NCBI GenBank assembly: GCA_964485235.1
Contig: CAZAIO010000009.1
Coordinates: forward strand, 1-38,371
DNA from: CAZAIO01 sp964485235
GTDB lineage: Bacteria; Chloroflexota; Dehalococcoidia; GIF9; UBA5629
Direction: 5' to 3'
DNA length: 38,371 nucleotides
In this document: in pieces, positions 15,070 to 23,576 of the stretch
Layout of the letters: every line of letters starts with the position of its first letter
How positions within the stretch are numbered: the stretch's first letter is position 1
The notes under the pieces: model-generated
Told to the model about the DNA's origin: nothing
Seen by the model: only the letters and a program-made list of their open reading frames with translations
Database searches by the model: none
Program-made: the position numbers and the translations under genes

Positions 15070-15462
15070 ATGGTCACCGACCCAATTGCTGATATGTTAA
15101 CCAGAATACGTAATGCCATTCTTGCGCGGCATGATAGCGTGCTTGTACCGTTGTCCAAGGAGAAACTGGCAATTGCGAGGATTCTCAAAGACGAAGGATT
15201 TATATCGAATTATTCGGTGCTGAGGGGAAAACCGCACCGTGTTGTAAAGATAACATTGAAGTATATGAATAACCAGCCCGCTATTATCGGGTTGGAGCGC
15301 GTAAGCAAACCCGGACTACGGGTCTATGTGAAGAAAAAGGAAATTCCGAGGGTGTATGGCGGTCTGGGCATTGCCGTAGTGTCGACATCTAAAGGAGTAA
15401 TGGTAGGAAAGGATGCATGGCATCAGGGGCTCGGTGGGGAATTACTCTGTTATGTATGGTAA
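15070..15462 (+). CDS. rpsH: 30S ribosomal protein uS8
   Basis: A 130-residue S8, binding helix 21 of 16S rRNA; in E. coli it represses the spc operon. 'DPIADMLTRIRNA' at the N-terminus and 'VSTSKGVMVGKDAWHQGLGGELLCYVW' at the C-terminus are typical, although 'DAWHQGLGG' replaces the commoner 'EARKKGVGG'-like end. Confidence 0.97.
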   Translation: MVTDPIADMLTRIRNAILARHDSVLVPLSKEKLAIARILKDEGFISNYSVLRGKPHRVVKITLKYMNNQPAIIGLERVSKPGLRVYVKKKEIPRVYGGLGIAVVSTSKGVMVGKDAWHQGLGGELLCYVW

Positions 15463-15487
15463 CTTTGTAGTATGAGAGGTTAGACTT

Positions 15488-16039
15488 GTGTCTCGAATAG
15501 GATTACGTCCAATACCGGTACCTTCAGATGTGAAGGTGAAAATAGAAGGTGAGAAAGTAACCGTCGAAGGAAAGAACGGAAAGCTGGAGCGTACGTTCCC
15601 GCAGGATATTTCCATAAAACAGGAAGACGGTAACCTGATAGTCTCACGCCCGAGTAACGGCAGGATACACCGTTCTCTGCACGGTCTCAGCCGGACGCTT
15701 CTATCAAATATGGTTGAAGGCGTTTCGAAGGGATTTGAAAAGGTCCTGGAGTTGAGCGGTGTGGGATACCGGGCGCAGAAAACGGATACGGGGATAACGA
15801 TGCAGGTCGGCTTTTGCCATCCGGTAGAATTTGCGGCGCCTCCCGGAATAACGTTCATCGTTGAAGGGAATAACCGTATTAAGGTGACAGGAATTGATAA
15901 AGAACTGGTAGGGCAAACGGCCGCTGAAATAAGAGCAGTTCGCCGGACCGATTCATATAAAGGAAAAGGTGTGAAATATCAGGGCGAGCGGCTACGTCTA
16001 AAAGCCGGTAAGAGCGGTAAGACTGCACTGAGGAGATAG
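15488..16039 (+). CDS. rplF: 50S ribosomal protein uL6
   Basis: A 183-residue L6 made of two repeated domains, located near the sarcin-ricin loop. It starts at GTG 15488 with 'SRIGLRPIPVPSDVKV'. The C-terminal 'DKELVGQTAAEIRAVRRTDSYKGKGVKY' is the family signature. Confidence 0.98.
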   Translation: MSRIGLRPIPVPSDVKVKIEGEKVTVEGKNGKLERTFPQDISIKQEDGNLIVSRPSNGRIHRSLHGLSRTLLSNMVEGVSKGFEKVLELSGVGYRAQKTDTGITMQVGFCHPVEFAAPPGITFIVEGNNRIKVTGIDKELVGQTAAEIRAVRRTDSYKGKGVKYQGERLRLKAGKSGKTALRR

Positions 16040-16048
16040 TAGAGAGAG

Positions 16049-16414
16049 ATGGCCAAAACAACCCAAAAAGAAGCGAGAGTGCGTCGCCATGCACGAGTAA
16101 GAAAGAAAGTAACCGGCTCGGAGGCACGGCCCAGGCTGTGCGTATACCGGAGCACACGATATATTTATGCTCAGGTTATTGACGATTCCGCCGGTCATAC
16201 ATTAGCATCGGCAAGCAGTATTGAAACGGATGTAAAATCAAAGACTGAGGGAAAGACCAAGATAGAAAGCGCCCAGGTGGTCGGCGCTCTTGTAGGAGAG
16301 CGGGCAATCAGTAAAGGGGTGAACAAAGTGGTCTTTGACAGGGGTGGATACAAATATCACGGGAGGATAAAAGTGCTGGCCGATGCGGCGCGTGAAGCAG
16401 GACTGGAATTTTGA
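16049..16414 (+). CDS. rplR: 50S ribosomal protein uL18
   Basis: A 121-residue 5S-rRNA-binding L18. The basic N-terminus (RRHARVRKKVTGSEARPRL) leads into 'VYRSTRYIYAQVIDD', and the protein ends 'RIKVLADAAREAGLEF'. The ATG follows AGAGAGAG, nine bases after the rplF stop. Confidence 0.98.
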   Translation: MAKTTQKEARVRRHARVRKKVTGSEARPRLCVYRSTRYIYAQVIDDSAGHTLASASSIETDVKSKTEGKTKIESAQVVGALVGERAISKGVNKVVFDRGGYKYHGRIKVLADAAREAGLEF

Positions 16415-16424
16415 GGATGACTTT

Positions 16425-16967
16425 ATGAAAAAACCGATTACCAGAATAGTCTGGCAGACGAAAAAAATTGACCCGAGCGAACTGGAACTCACTGAGAAAC
16501 TGGTATCGCTTACCAGGGTGGTAAAGGTAGTGAAAGGTGGAAAGAACCTCCACTTTCGTGCTCTGGTAGTGGTTGGGGACGGACATGGATATGTGGGAAT
16601 GGGGCTTGGTAAATCGAAGGAAGTCCCCGAAGCGATTCGTAAGGCAGGTGCAGTCGCACGTAAGAATTTGATCAAGGTTACAATGCGTGAAAGTACGATT
16701 CCGCATGATGTGTTCGCCAAGTTCGGAGCAGCCAGAGTGTTCTTGAAACCGGCGTTGCCTGGCACCGGTGTAATAGCCGGTGGCGGAGTGCGTGCCGTAA
16801 TCGAAGCTGCAGGCGTTCAGGATGTGCTTACGAAGTCTCTGGGAAGCGCAAATCCGGTGAATGTTGTGAAAGCGACTCTTCTGGCACTGGAATACCTGCG
16901 AAATCCCCAGGATGTGATAAAAGCCCGCAAGGAGAGGGTAGAGGTCGGGGAGGAGAAAGATGTCTAA
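16425..16967 (+). CDS. rpsE: 30S ribosomal protein uS5
   Basis: A 180-residue S5 of the mRNA entry pore and decoding fidelity. I start it at ATG 16425, which follows TGAGGATG; the same frame is open from 16383 inside rplR but those residues lack S5 similarity. Landmarks are 'VVKGGKNLHFRALVVVGDGHGYVG' and 'GTGVIAGGGVRAVIEAAG'. Its end overlaps rpmD by eight bases. Confidence 0.97.
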   Translation: MKKPITRIVWQTKKIDPSELELTEKLVSLTRVVKVVKGGKNLHFRALVVVGDGHGYVGMGLGKSKEVPEAIRKAGAVARKNLIKVTMRESTIPHDVFAKFGAARVFLKPALPGTGVIAGGGVRAVIEAAGVQDVLTKSLGSANPVNVVKATLLALEYLRNPQDVIKARKERVEVGEEKDV

Positions 16968-17154
16968 GCTGCGCATTACATGGGTAAAAAGCGGGATCGG
17001 CTATTCGGAAGACCAGAGAAGGACTATACGGGCACTGGGATTGCGCCGTTTGAATCAGGTGGTTGAACATGATGACTCTGCCAGTATTCGTGGCATGGTA
17101 ACAAAAGTAAAACATTTAGTACAGACTGAAGTGGTAGATAATGGAACAGTATGA
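16960..17154 (+). CDS. rpmD: 50S ribosomal protein uL30
   Basis: A 64-residue L30. 'LRITWVKSGIGYSEDQRRTIRALGLRRLNQ' is the family core. It overlaps rpsE by 8 bases and rplO by 14, indicating coupled translation. Confidence 0.97.
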   Translation: MSKLRITWVKSGIGYSEDQRRTIRALGLRRLNQVVEHDDSASIRGMVTKVKHLVQTEVVDNGTV

Positions 17155-17584
17155 TTTAAAGCCTCCTGCGGGGGCAAATAAAAAGAGAAAACGGGTCGGT
17201 CGAGGTGACGGAAGCGGGCATGGTACCTATTCCGGACGCGGTATAAAAGGACAGAAATCGCGTGCCGGCGGCGGTGTGCGGCCCAGCTTTGAAGGCGGTC
17301 AGCTACCTCTTGTGAAAAGGTTACCGCGCGTTAGAGGATTCACCAATATTTTCAAGACCGAATATACTGTTGTGAATATAAAGAAACTTTGCGTATTCGA
17401 ACCGAATACTGAAGTGACACCGCAGACGCTGCATAAGGCGGGGATTATTAAATCTCTCAAGCAGCCTGTGAAGATACTGGGTGATGGAGAAATCGATCGA
17501 CCGCTGATCGTGAAAGCACAAAAATTTACCGCAGTCGCCGGGGAGAAAATCGCTGCCGCCGGTGGAAGGGTAGAGGTCATCTAG
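17141..17584 (+). CDS. rplO: 50S ribosomal protein uL15
   Basis: A 147-residue late-assembly protein. The Gly/Arg-rich N-terminus 'KKRKRVGRGDGSGHGTYSGRG' wraps into 23S rRNA; 'FEGGQLPLVKRLPRVRGF' follows. The ATG lies inside the rpmD coding end. Confidence 0.97.
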   Translation: MEQYDLKPPAGANKKRKRVGRGDGSGHGTYSGRGIKGQKSRAGGGVRPSFEGGQLPLVKRLPRVRGFTNIFKTEYTVVNIKKLCVFEPNTEVTPQTLHKAGIIKSLKQPVKILGDGEIDRPLIVKAQKFTAVAGEKIAAAGGRVEVI

Positions 17585-17585
17585 C

Positions 17586-18902
17586 ATGAAGCAGAGGGAG
17601 TCCCGTCCGCGGTTAATTCAGGCGTTGATCGATGCGTTTTCCCTGCCGGACCTGAGGCAAAAGCTCATTTTTACGCTTTTGATGCTCGTTGTATTCCGGT
17701 TTGTCGCGCATGTTCCGCTTCCGGGTGTGGACCTTACCGCATTACACGACCTTTTCGATAAAAACCAGTTAATGGGCATGCTCGACATGTTCAGCGGCGG
17801 TGCGATGAGGAATTTCAGCGTTGCTGCGCTCGGGGTATATCCTTATATCACAGCTTCGATCATTATGCAGCTGCTGGTCCCGGTGATCCCTGCGCTCAGA
17901 AGCATGTCTGAAGAAGGTGAAGCGGGACGACACAGGGTCAACCAGATCACACACTGGATAACGGTACCGCTGGCAGGACTGCAGGGTTATGCGCAACTGG
18001 CACTTCTGAGGAGTCAGGGTATCGTTGCCGGTTCCGATGCATTATCGACCGTAGCAATTATCGTCTCAATGGTTGCCGGAACGGTATTCTGCGTATGGTT
18101 AGGCGAGCTTATTACCGAGCGCGGTATTGGAAACGGCGTATCTATTATAATTTTCGGCGGTATTATGGCCGGTTTACCGCAGACGCTGGGACGCGGTTTT
18201 ATCGCAAAGGACAATTTCCTGGGCCTGTTAATATTTTTCATTATTGCGATGGCGCTTATCGTGCTTATCGTTATATTCACGGAGGGGCACCGGAGGATAC
18301 CGGTCCAGTATGCCAAGACTGCGTTTCGAGGAGCTCGAATGTACAGGCAGTCAGGTTCCACGCATATTCCGTTGCGTGTTAACATGGCGGGAATGATACC
18401 ACTTATTTTTGCCATGTCTTTAATGATTTTCCCTGCTACGGTAGCGAGCTATTTTGCCAACCCGGCAGGGCAGGACCCTAACTTTGCAAACTGGATACAG
18501 AACTGGTTCAGCCCGAATGCTACATTGCCGGGGGGCTTATTATACTGGGGTCTGTATTTCTTACTGGTCGTTGGATTTGCTTTCTTCTACACTATGGTTA
18601 TATTTGAACAGATGAACCTTGCACAATCGCTTCAGCGTCAGGGCGGTTTTATTCCCGGTGTACGGCCGGGGAAACCGACTACCGATTATCTCGATAAAGT
18701 AATCAAGCGTATTACCTGGGGAGGCGCGCTCTTTCTTGCGTTTGTAGCGATTATGCCGTTTTTAGCCCGGGAAATAACGAACATCGCGGTATTGACACTG
18801 TCGAGCACCGGAATACTTATCGTGGTCGGTGTCGCACTGGATACCATGAAGCAAATTGAAGCGCAGCTCACAATGCGCCGGTATGAAGGATTCTTGAGGT
18901 GA
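17586..18902 (+). CDS. secY: preprotein translocase subunit SecY
   Basis: A 438-residue, ten-helix channel of the Sec translocon. The N-terminal amphipathic segment and first helix ('LRQKLIFTLLMLVVFRFVAHVPLPGVD'), the plug region ('MLDMFSGGAMRNFSVAALGVYPYITASIIMQLL') and the cytoplasmic loop 'EGHRRIPVQYAKTAFRGARMYRQSGSTHIPLRVN' are all recognisable; the end 'LTMRRYEGFLR' is typical. It begins one base after the rplO stop, the usual spc-operon position. Confidence 0.98.
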   Translation: MKQRESRPRLIQALIDAFSLPDLRQKLIFTLLMLVVFRFVAHVPLPGVDLTALHDLFDKNQLMGMLDMFSGGAMRNFSVAALGVYPYITASIIMQLLVPVIPALRSMSEEGEAGRHRVNQITHWITVPLAGLQGYAQLALLRSQGIVAGSDALSTVAIIVSMVAGTVFCVWLGELITERGIGNGVSIIIFGGIMAGLPQTLGRGFIAKDNFLGLLIFFIIAMALIVLIVIFTEGHRRIPVQYAKTAFRGARMYRQSGSTHIPLRVNMAGMIPLIFAMSLMIFPATVASYFANPAGQDPNFANWIQNWFSPNATLPGGLLYWGLYFLLVVGFAFFYTMVIFEQMNLAQSLQRQGGFIPGVRPGKPTTDYLDKVIKRITWGGALFLAFVAIMPFLAREITNIAVLTLSSTGILIVVGVALDTMKQIEAQLTMRRYEGFLR

Positions 18903-18906
18903 GCAT

Positions 18907-19551
18907 ATGTATATAGTTTTACTTGGTGCGCCGGGTGCCGGGAAAGGGACTCAGGCGGCGATTATTTCCCAGAAAACAGGTCTTACGCATATTGCGTCGG
19001 GTGATCTGTTCCGGCAGGCCGTACAGAAAGGGACGGAGCTCGGTAAACTGGTGAAGTCGTATATGGACAAAGGCATGCTGGCTCCTGATGAAGTAACCAT
19101 TAAAGTAATTATGGAACGTCTTGCGGAACCGGACTGTGCAAAGGGATGTATATTTGACGGGTTCCCTCGTACGCTTGATCAGGCAAAAGCGCTGGATAAA
19201 ACGTTGAAGGAACAAAATAAGGCTATAGATAAAGCGGTATTCATAGATGTACCTGATGAAGAGCTTGTGAAAAGGCTCGGCGGCCGGTGGACCTGTAAAA
19301 ATTGCCAGGCTGTTTATCATGAAGTTGCCTCACCGCCGAAGGTCGCCGGCATATGCGATAAATGCGGTGGAGAGCTTTATCAACGCCCGGATGATAATGA
19401 AGCGACTATACGGGAGCGGTTGAAGGTGTATTTCACCCAAACGACCCCGGTACTGGACTACTATAAGAAAGAGGGCAAGCTGATTGCCGTTGACGGAAAA
19501 CTCAGCATAGACGAGGTTGCCGAAAAAGTGGTCCGTATACTGGAAGTGTAG
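18907..19551 (+). CDS. adk: adenylate kinase, long zinc-LID form
   Basis: A 214-residue kinase interconverting ATP + AMP and 2 ADP. The P-loop GAPGAGKGT is at residues 7-15; 'DGFPRTLDQAKAL' is the AMP-site signature. The LID carries two CxxC pairs (CKNC and CDKC), so it should bind zinc. It follows secY after four bases, the common secY-adk-map order of Gram-positive-type spc operons. Confidence 0.97.
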   Translation: MYIVLLGAPGAGKGTQAAIISQKTGLTHIASGDLFRQAVQKGTELGKLVKSYMDKGMLAPDEVTIKVIMERLAEPDCAKGCIFDGFPRTLDQAKALDKTLKEQNKAIDKAVFIDVPDEELVKRLGGRWTCKNCQAVYHEVASPPKVAGICDKCGGELYQRPDDNEATIRERLKVYFTQTTPVLDYYKKEGKLIAVDGKLSIDEVAEKVVRILEV

Positions 19552-19564
19552 AGGGGAACGTACT

Positions 19565-20311
19565 TTGACAATAATAAAATCCTCCGGTGAAATAGCTCTG
19601 ATGCGAAAAGCAGGGAGAGTGGTAGGGGATGTGTTACAGAAAGTAAAACAGGAAGTGAAACCGGGAATCAAGACCAGGCAACTGGACTTGGTCGCAGTCA
19701 GGGAACTGGAGAAACTGGGTGCGAAAGCCTCTTTCAAAGGGTACAGAGGCTTTCCGGCGAGTTTGTGCGTATCGGTGAATGAAGAGATTGTTCACGGCAT
19801 TCCCGGGGACAGGATATTGAATGAAGGAGATATCGTCTCTCTGGATTTCGGAGCGTATCTGGATGGATTTCACGGTGATGCGGCGATAACAGTAGGAGTG
19901 GGAAAAATAGATGAGGGAGCGAGAAAATTGCTGGAAGTCACTGAAGAGGCGTTGATGGTAGGCATTGAGGCGGCGCAGAGCGGGGCGAGGCTTGGTGATA
20001 TCTCATATGCCATACAGGATTTTGTTGAGGCGAGAGGGTATGCCGTGGTCCGGGAATACTGCGGGCACGGGATAGGGAGGAGTTTACACGAAGACCCGCA
20101 GGTACCGAATTTCGGTACCGCCGGCAAGGGGCCGGTGCTGCAAAAAGGAATGGCGCTGGCGATAGAACCGATGGTTACCACCGGCGGCTGGAAAACAAAA
20201 GTAGGCGATGATGGATGGGCGGTGAGTACGGCTGATAATAGCCTTTCCGCTCATTTTGAACATACAATAGCGATAGGTGATGGAAAGCCTGAGATACTGA
20301 CCGTGTCTTAG
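19565..20311 (+). CDS. map: type I methionine aminopeptidase
   Basis: A 248-residue metalloprotease removing the initiator methionine. The five metal ligands are all recognisable: Asp in 'LDFGAYLDGFHGDAA' (two), His in 'CGHGIGRSLHEDP', Glu in 'AIEPMV' and Glu in 'HFEHTIAI'. The start is the TTG at 19565, preceded by AGAGGGG; an upstream in-frame ATG at 19517 lies inside adk and adds residues with no family match. Confidence 0.96.
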   Translation: MTIIKSSGEIALMRKAGRVVGDVLQKVKQEVKPGIKTRQLDLVAVRELEKLGAKASFKGYRGFPASLCVSVNEEIVHGIPGDRILNEGDIVSLDFGAYLDGFHGDAAITVGVGKIDEGARKLLEVTEEALMVGIEAAQSGARLGDISYAIQDFVEARGYAVVREYCGHGIGRSLHEDPQVPNFGTAGKGPVLQKGMALAIEPMVTTGGWKTKVGDDGWAVSTADNSLSAHFEHTIAIGDGKPEILTVS

Positions 20312-20320
20312 GGAGAGCTT

Positions 20321-20539
20321 ATGCCGAAAAAGGAAGTGATAGAAGTAGAAGGTACGGTGGTTGAATGTTTGCCTAATGCGACGTTTCTGGTTGAATTGCC
20401 AAACCAGCATAAAGTGCTGGCGCATATTTCGGGCAAGATGAGGCGGCATTACATCAGGATTCTACCGGCGGACCGTGTACTGGTTGAGCTATCACCCTAC
20501 GATTTAACGAGGGGCAGGATAACTTATCGTTTAAAATAG
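20321..20539 (+). CDS. infA: translation initiation factor IF-1
   Basis: A 72-residue OB-fold factor that occupies the A site during initiation. 'EVEGTVVECLPNATFLVELPN' and 'HYIRILPADRVLVELSPYDLTRGRI' are diagnostic. AGGGAGAG precedes the ATG. The 71-bp gap to rpmJ holds an internal promoter. Confidence 0.98.
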   Translation: MPKKEVIEVEGTVVECLPNATFLVELPNQHKVLAHISGKMRRHYIRILPADRVLVELSPYDLTRGRITYRLK

Positions 20540-20550
20540 GAATCTACCTT

Positions 20551-20580
20551 TTGACATAATACTTGGTAAAGGGTTATTAT
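20551..20580 (+). promoter_or_regulatory. internal promoter before rpmJ-rpsM
   Basis: TTGACA (20551-20556) and TATTAT (20575-20580) are separated by 18 bp in the largest gap of the superoperon, predicting a start near 20587 and a short leader before rpmJ. This would boost the alpha segment (rpmJ to rpsI, including rpoA) independently of the rpsL promoter. Confidence 0.65.
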
Positions 20581-20610
20581 AAAAGGCATTTTAAAACAGG
20601 ATAATTGGAA

Positions 20611-20724
20611 ATGAAAGTAAGAGCTTCTGTAAAGCGTCGATGTGACAAATGTAAAATAATAAGAAGGCACGGGGTAATCCGTGTGATCTGTGAGAACCCC
20701 AAGCATAAACAGCGACAGGGATAA
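20611..20724 (+). CDS. rpmJ: 50S ribosomal protein bL36, zinc type
   Basis: A 37-residue protein, starting MKVRASVKRRCDKCKIIRRH. The zinc ligands C11, C14, C27 and H32 are all present (C+ form). It links 23S rRNA helices near L6 and L16. The gene lies in the usual place between infA and rpsM. The ribosome-binding site is weak (ACAGG, nine bases before the ATG). Confidence 0.97.
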   Translation: MKVRASVKRRCDKCKIIRRHGVIRVICENPKHKQRQG

Positions 20725-20741
20725 CGGGGGATTATTGAAAT

Positions 20742-21128
20742 ATGGCACGTATAGTCGGTGTAGACCTTCCCAGAGATAAACGGATAGAGGTATCTCTTCA
20801 GTATATTTATGGGATCGGACCAAATATAAGCAAGAAAATTCTGGCTGCTGCGGGAGTTAATCCAGATGTAAAGGTGAAAGACCTTACAGAGGATGAGGTT
20901 TCCCGTATCAGGGAAGTGATCGATAAGGAATACAAGGTCGAAGGAGACCTCCGGAAAGAGATCAATTTAAATGTAAAACGGCTTATTGAGATAGGAAGCT
21001 ATCGTGGGTTGCGGCACCGGCGCAGTTTACCCGTCAGGGGACAGCGGACACGTACCAACGCGAGAACGAAGCGCGGTCTCCGTAAGACGGTTGCCGGACG
21101 CGGTCAGCGGCGCGGTATGAAGAAGTAA
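20742..21128 (+). CDS. rpsM: 30S ribosomal protein uS13
   Basis: A 128-residue S13, bridging the 30S head to L5 and contacting P-site tRNA with its basic tail. 'MARIVGVDLPRDKRIEVSLQYIYGIG' and 'LPVRGQRTRTNARTKRG' are typical. Confidence 0.98.
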   Translation: MARIVGVDLPRDKRIEVSLQYIYGIGPNISKKILAAAGVNPDVKVKDLTEDEVSRIREVIDKEYKVEGDLRKEINLNVKRLIEIGSYRGLRHRRSLPVRGQRTRTNARTKRGLRKTVAGRGQRRGMKK

Positions 21129-21144
21129 AAGGAGTAGAGTATAT

Positions 21145-21537
21145 ATGCCCAGGAAGAGAAGAACACGGGTCAAGAGAAGGGAACGTAAGGCTATACCTGA
21201 GGGAAAAGCCTACATCCAGTCGACGTTTAATAATACCATTATTACCATTACCGATTTGAAGGGAAATGTCATATCGTGGGGTAGTTCCGGTACGGCGGGG
21301 TATAAAGGTTCCCGGAAGGGAACGCCGTATGCAGCCCAGTTGGCGGCTCAGGGAGCGGCTTCACGGGCAAAGGAACATGGACTGCGTGAACTGGAAGTGT
21401 TTGTAAAGGGACCGGGCAGCGGACGGGAAGCGGCGATCCGGGCGCTTCAAGCTTCGGGTATTACCGTGAAGGCCATACAGGATGTTACTCCTATTCCTCA
21501 TAACGGTTGCCGGCCGAGAAAGAGAAGGCGAGTGTAA
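21145..21537 (+). CDS. rpsK: 30S ribosomal protein uS11
   Basis: A 130-residue S11 of the platform and E site. 'AYIQSTFNNTIITITDLKGNVISWGSSG', 'GPGSGREAAIRALQASGI' and 'DVTPIPHNGCRPRKRRRV' are diagnostic, including the asparagine-glycine that becomes isoaspartate in E. coli. Confidence 0.98.
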   Translation: MPRKRRTRVKRRERKAIPEGKAYIQSTFNNTIITITDLKGNVISWGSSGTAGYKGSRKGTPYAAQLAAQGAASRAKEHGLRELEVFVKGPGSGREAAIRALQASGITVKAIQDVTPIPHNGCRPRKRRRV

Positions 21538-21539
21538 AT

Positions 21540-22172
21540 ATGGCGCGATATATTGATGCAAAATGCAGGGTGTGCCGTCGTGCCGGCGACAAGCTCATGC
21601 TTAAAGGTGACCGGTGCTTTACGTCGAAATGTGCGGTCGAGCGAAGAAACGCAATACCCGGCCAACGCGCTAACGCGAAGCGTCGTTCCAAGTTGTCCGA
21701 GCGCGGCGTTCAATTGAGGGAAAAGCAAAAAGCACGGTATTCATACGGTATACTGGAGCAGCAATTCCGCAAGGTATTTGCAGAAGCTGAAAGAATACAG
21801 GGTGTAACCGGTGATAACCTTATTGTTTTATTGGAAAGACGGCTGGACAATGTTTTGTTCCGGCTTGGTTTTGCCTCATCGCGCGCACAGGCACGACAGC
21901 TTGTCCGTCACGGACATATAGATTTGAACGGAAGGCGAACGAATATCCCGTCCTGCCTGGTGAAACCGGGTGACGAGATAAAATGGCACCCGCGGAGCGC
22001 CAAGAACGAATATTATAAAATATTAACAGAAACTATTGATGAAAGAATTATACCGGGCTGGTTAAGTCTGGATACGAAAGATATGGTCGGTAAAGTCCTT
22101 GCCTTGCCTGCACGTGAAGACGTGGAGGTTAAGTTTGATAGCAAGGCTATAGTCGAATATTATTCTCGTTGA
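21540..22172 (+). CDS. rpsD: 30S ribosomal protein uS4, zinc type
   Basis: A 210-residue primary 16S binder, often also a translational regulator of the alpha operon. The start at 21540, two bases after the rpsK stop, gives MARYIDAKCRVCRRAG. The N-terminal zinc site is C9, C12, C26, C31. The S4 RNA-binding domain is seen in 'RRLDNVLFRLGFASSRAQARQLVRHGHI'. Confidence 0.97.
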   Translation: MARYIDAKCRVCRRAGDKLMLKGDRCFTSKCAVERRNAIPGQRANAKRRSKLSERGVQLREKQKARYSYGILEQQFRKVFAEAERIQGVTGDNLIVLLERRLDNVLFRLGFASSRAQARQLVRHGHIDLNGRRTNIPSCLVKPGDEIKWHPRSAKNEYYKILTETIDERIIPGWLSLDTKDMVGKVLALPAREDVEVKFDSKAIVEYYSR

Positions 22173-22181
22173 GGGGATCAG

Positions 22182-23210
22182 TTGGCAGGTTTAATATTAC
22201 CGAAAGTAGAATGTATTGAGAGCAGCGAAAGCTACGGGCGTTTCGTTGCGGAACCGCTTGAAAAAGGGTATGGCATAACACTAGGTAATGGTCTGCGGAG
22301 AGTGTTGATCGGCTCGCTCACCGGAGCAGCGGTCACCTGGGTTCAGGTCGAGGGGATTCAACATGAATTTTCGACCATACCGAATGTGAAAGAGGATACG
22401 CTGGAATTTCTATTGAACGTTAAAGCATTGCGTATCCGCCCGCTCTCCCAGCGCAGCGGAAAGCTGACGCTGACCATAGAGAATGAAGGGCCTGTATATG
22501 CCTCGGACATCAAAGCGACAGCTGATTTCGAGATCGTGAACCCCGACCTGTATTTGCTCACGCTCGATTCGCCTGATGCTGTATTACGTGTCGAGATGAA
22601 TGTAGATATAGGCAGGGGATATATGCCCGCAAGTTCCAGTGACGGGCTGCCTATAGGGGCAATCCCTATCGATGCCGTATTTACACCTGTCCGAAAGGCG
22701 AATTGCACGATTGAAACGAGCGGATCGGGTGAGGGTCAGGTATATGAGAAGCTTACCCTTGAGGTATGGACGGACAAGACTTTGTCTCCGACGGAAGCGG
22801 TAACACAGAGCGCTGCGATTTTAATGGAACAGTTTGCATGTTTCCGCGAGCTGGCGAAAACGCTGACGGAAGAAGGTGCAGAACTGGCGTGGCAGCGGTT
22901 GATACCGCCGGAGCAATATGATATGCCGCTGGACCAGCTCAATCTGTCCACGCACACCTATAATAGCCTGAGGAGGGGCGGTATAACTACTCTGGGCCAG
23001 CTTCTTGAGCGGACAGGCGAGGGATTGACATCGCTTGCCGGTTTTGGAGCCAAGTCTCAGGATGAGGTTGAAGTAGCGCTCCAGGGGCTTAATTTGCCTT
23101 TTGTGCCTGAGATCAAGAAACAGGCGAAGAAGACGAAGAAGGATAAAGGCGAAGACGACAACGATAAGGACGAAGAACAAAGCGATAATCAGGAACTTGA
23201 TGCAGAATGA
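22182..23210 (+). CDS. rpoA: RNA polymerase alpha subunit
   Basis: A 342-residue alpha subunit, starting at TTG 22182 with GAGGGG upstream. The N-terminal dimerisation and assembly domain (about 1-230) shows 'GYGITLGNGLRRVLIGSLTGAAVT'. The C-terminal domain (about 248-308) has the helix-hairpin-helix 'LTSLAGFGAKSQDEVEVAL'. In 'LSTHTYNSLRRGGI', His258 falls where E. coli has Arg265, the key UP-element DNA contact. The last ~30 residues are a Lys/Asp/Glu-rich extension absent from E. coli alpha. The stop overlaps the rplQ start (ATGA). Confidence 0.97.
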   Translation: MAGLILPKVECIESSESYGRFVAEPLEKGYGITLGNGLRRVLIGSLTGAAVTWVQVEGIQHEFSTIPNVKEDTLEFLLNVKALRIRPLSQRSGKLTLTIENEGPVYASDIKATADFEIVNPDLYLLTLDSPDAVLRVEMNVDIGRGYMPASSSDGLPIGAIPIDAVFTPVRKANCTIETSGSGEGQVYEKLTLEVWTDKTLSPTEAVTQSAAILMEQFACFRELAKTLTEEGAELAWQRLIPPEQYDMPLDQLNLSTHTYNSLRRGGITTLGQLLERTGEGLTSLAGFGAKSQDEVEVALQGLNLPFVPEIKKQAKKTKKDKGEDDNDKDEEQSDNQELDAE

Positions 23211-23560
23211 AACATCAGATAACAGGAAGAAAACTGGGCAGGCGGAGCGCACCGAGGAAGGCTTTATACCGGAACCTGGTCACCGATTTTCTTAAACATG
23301 AAAAAATGGTGACGACCGAGGCAAAGGCGAAAGAGATCCGTCCGATTGCCGAGAGAATGATCACGCTGGGCAAGGACGGAAGCCTCACTTCAAGGCGTGC
23401 GGCGCTTGCCTTTATTACAGAAAAAAAAGTTGTGGACAAGGTATTTGCCGAGCTTGCGCCCAGGTACAAGACGCGCCCGGGCGGCTATACCCGGCTGATT
23501 AAAATTGGTCCCAGGGTTGGCGACGGGGCACCTACGGCGAAGCTTGAACTGGTAGAATAA
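23207..23560 (+). CDS. rplQ: 50S ribosomal protein bL17
   Basis: A 117-residue L17 near the tunnel exit. 'MKHQITGRKLGRRSAPRKALYRNLV' and 'TTEAKAKEIRPIAERMITLGK' are typical. It starts in a four-base overlap with rpoA, the standard order. Confidence 0.98.
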   Translation: MKHQITGRKLGRRSAPRKALYRNLVTDFLKHEKMVTTEAKAKEIRPIAERMITLGKDGSLTSRRAALAFITEKKVVDKVFAELAPRYKTRPGGYTRLIKIGPRVGDGAPTAKLELVE

Positions 23561-23576
23561 GCAATAGCTGTGTGAG

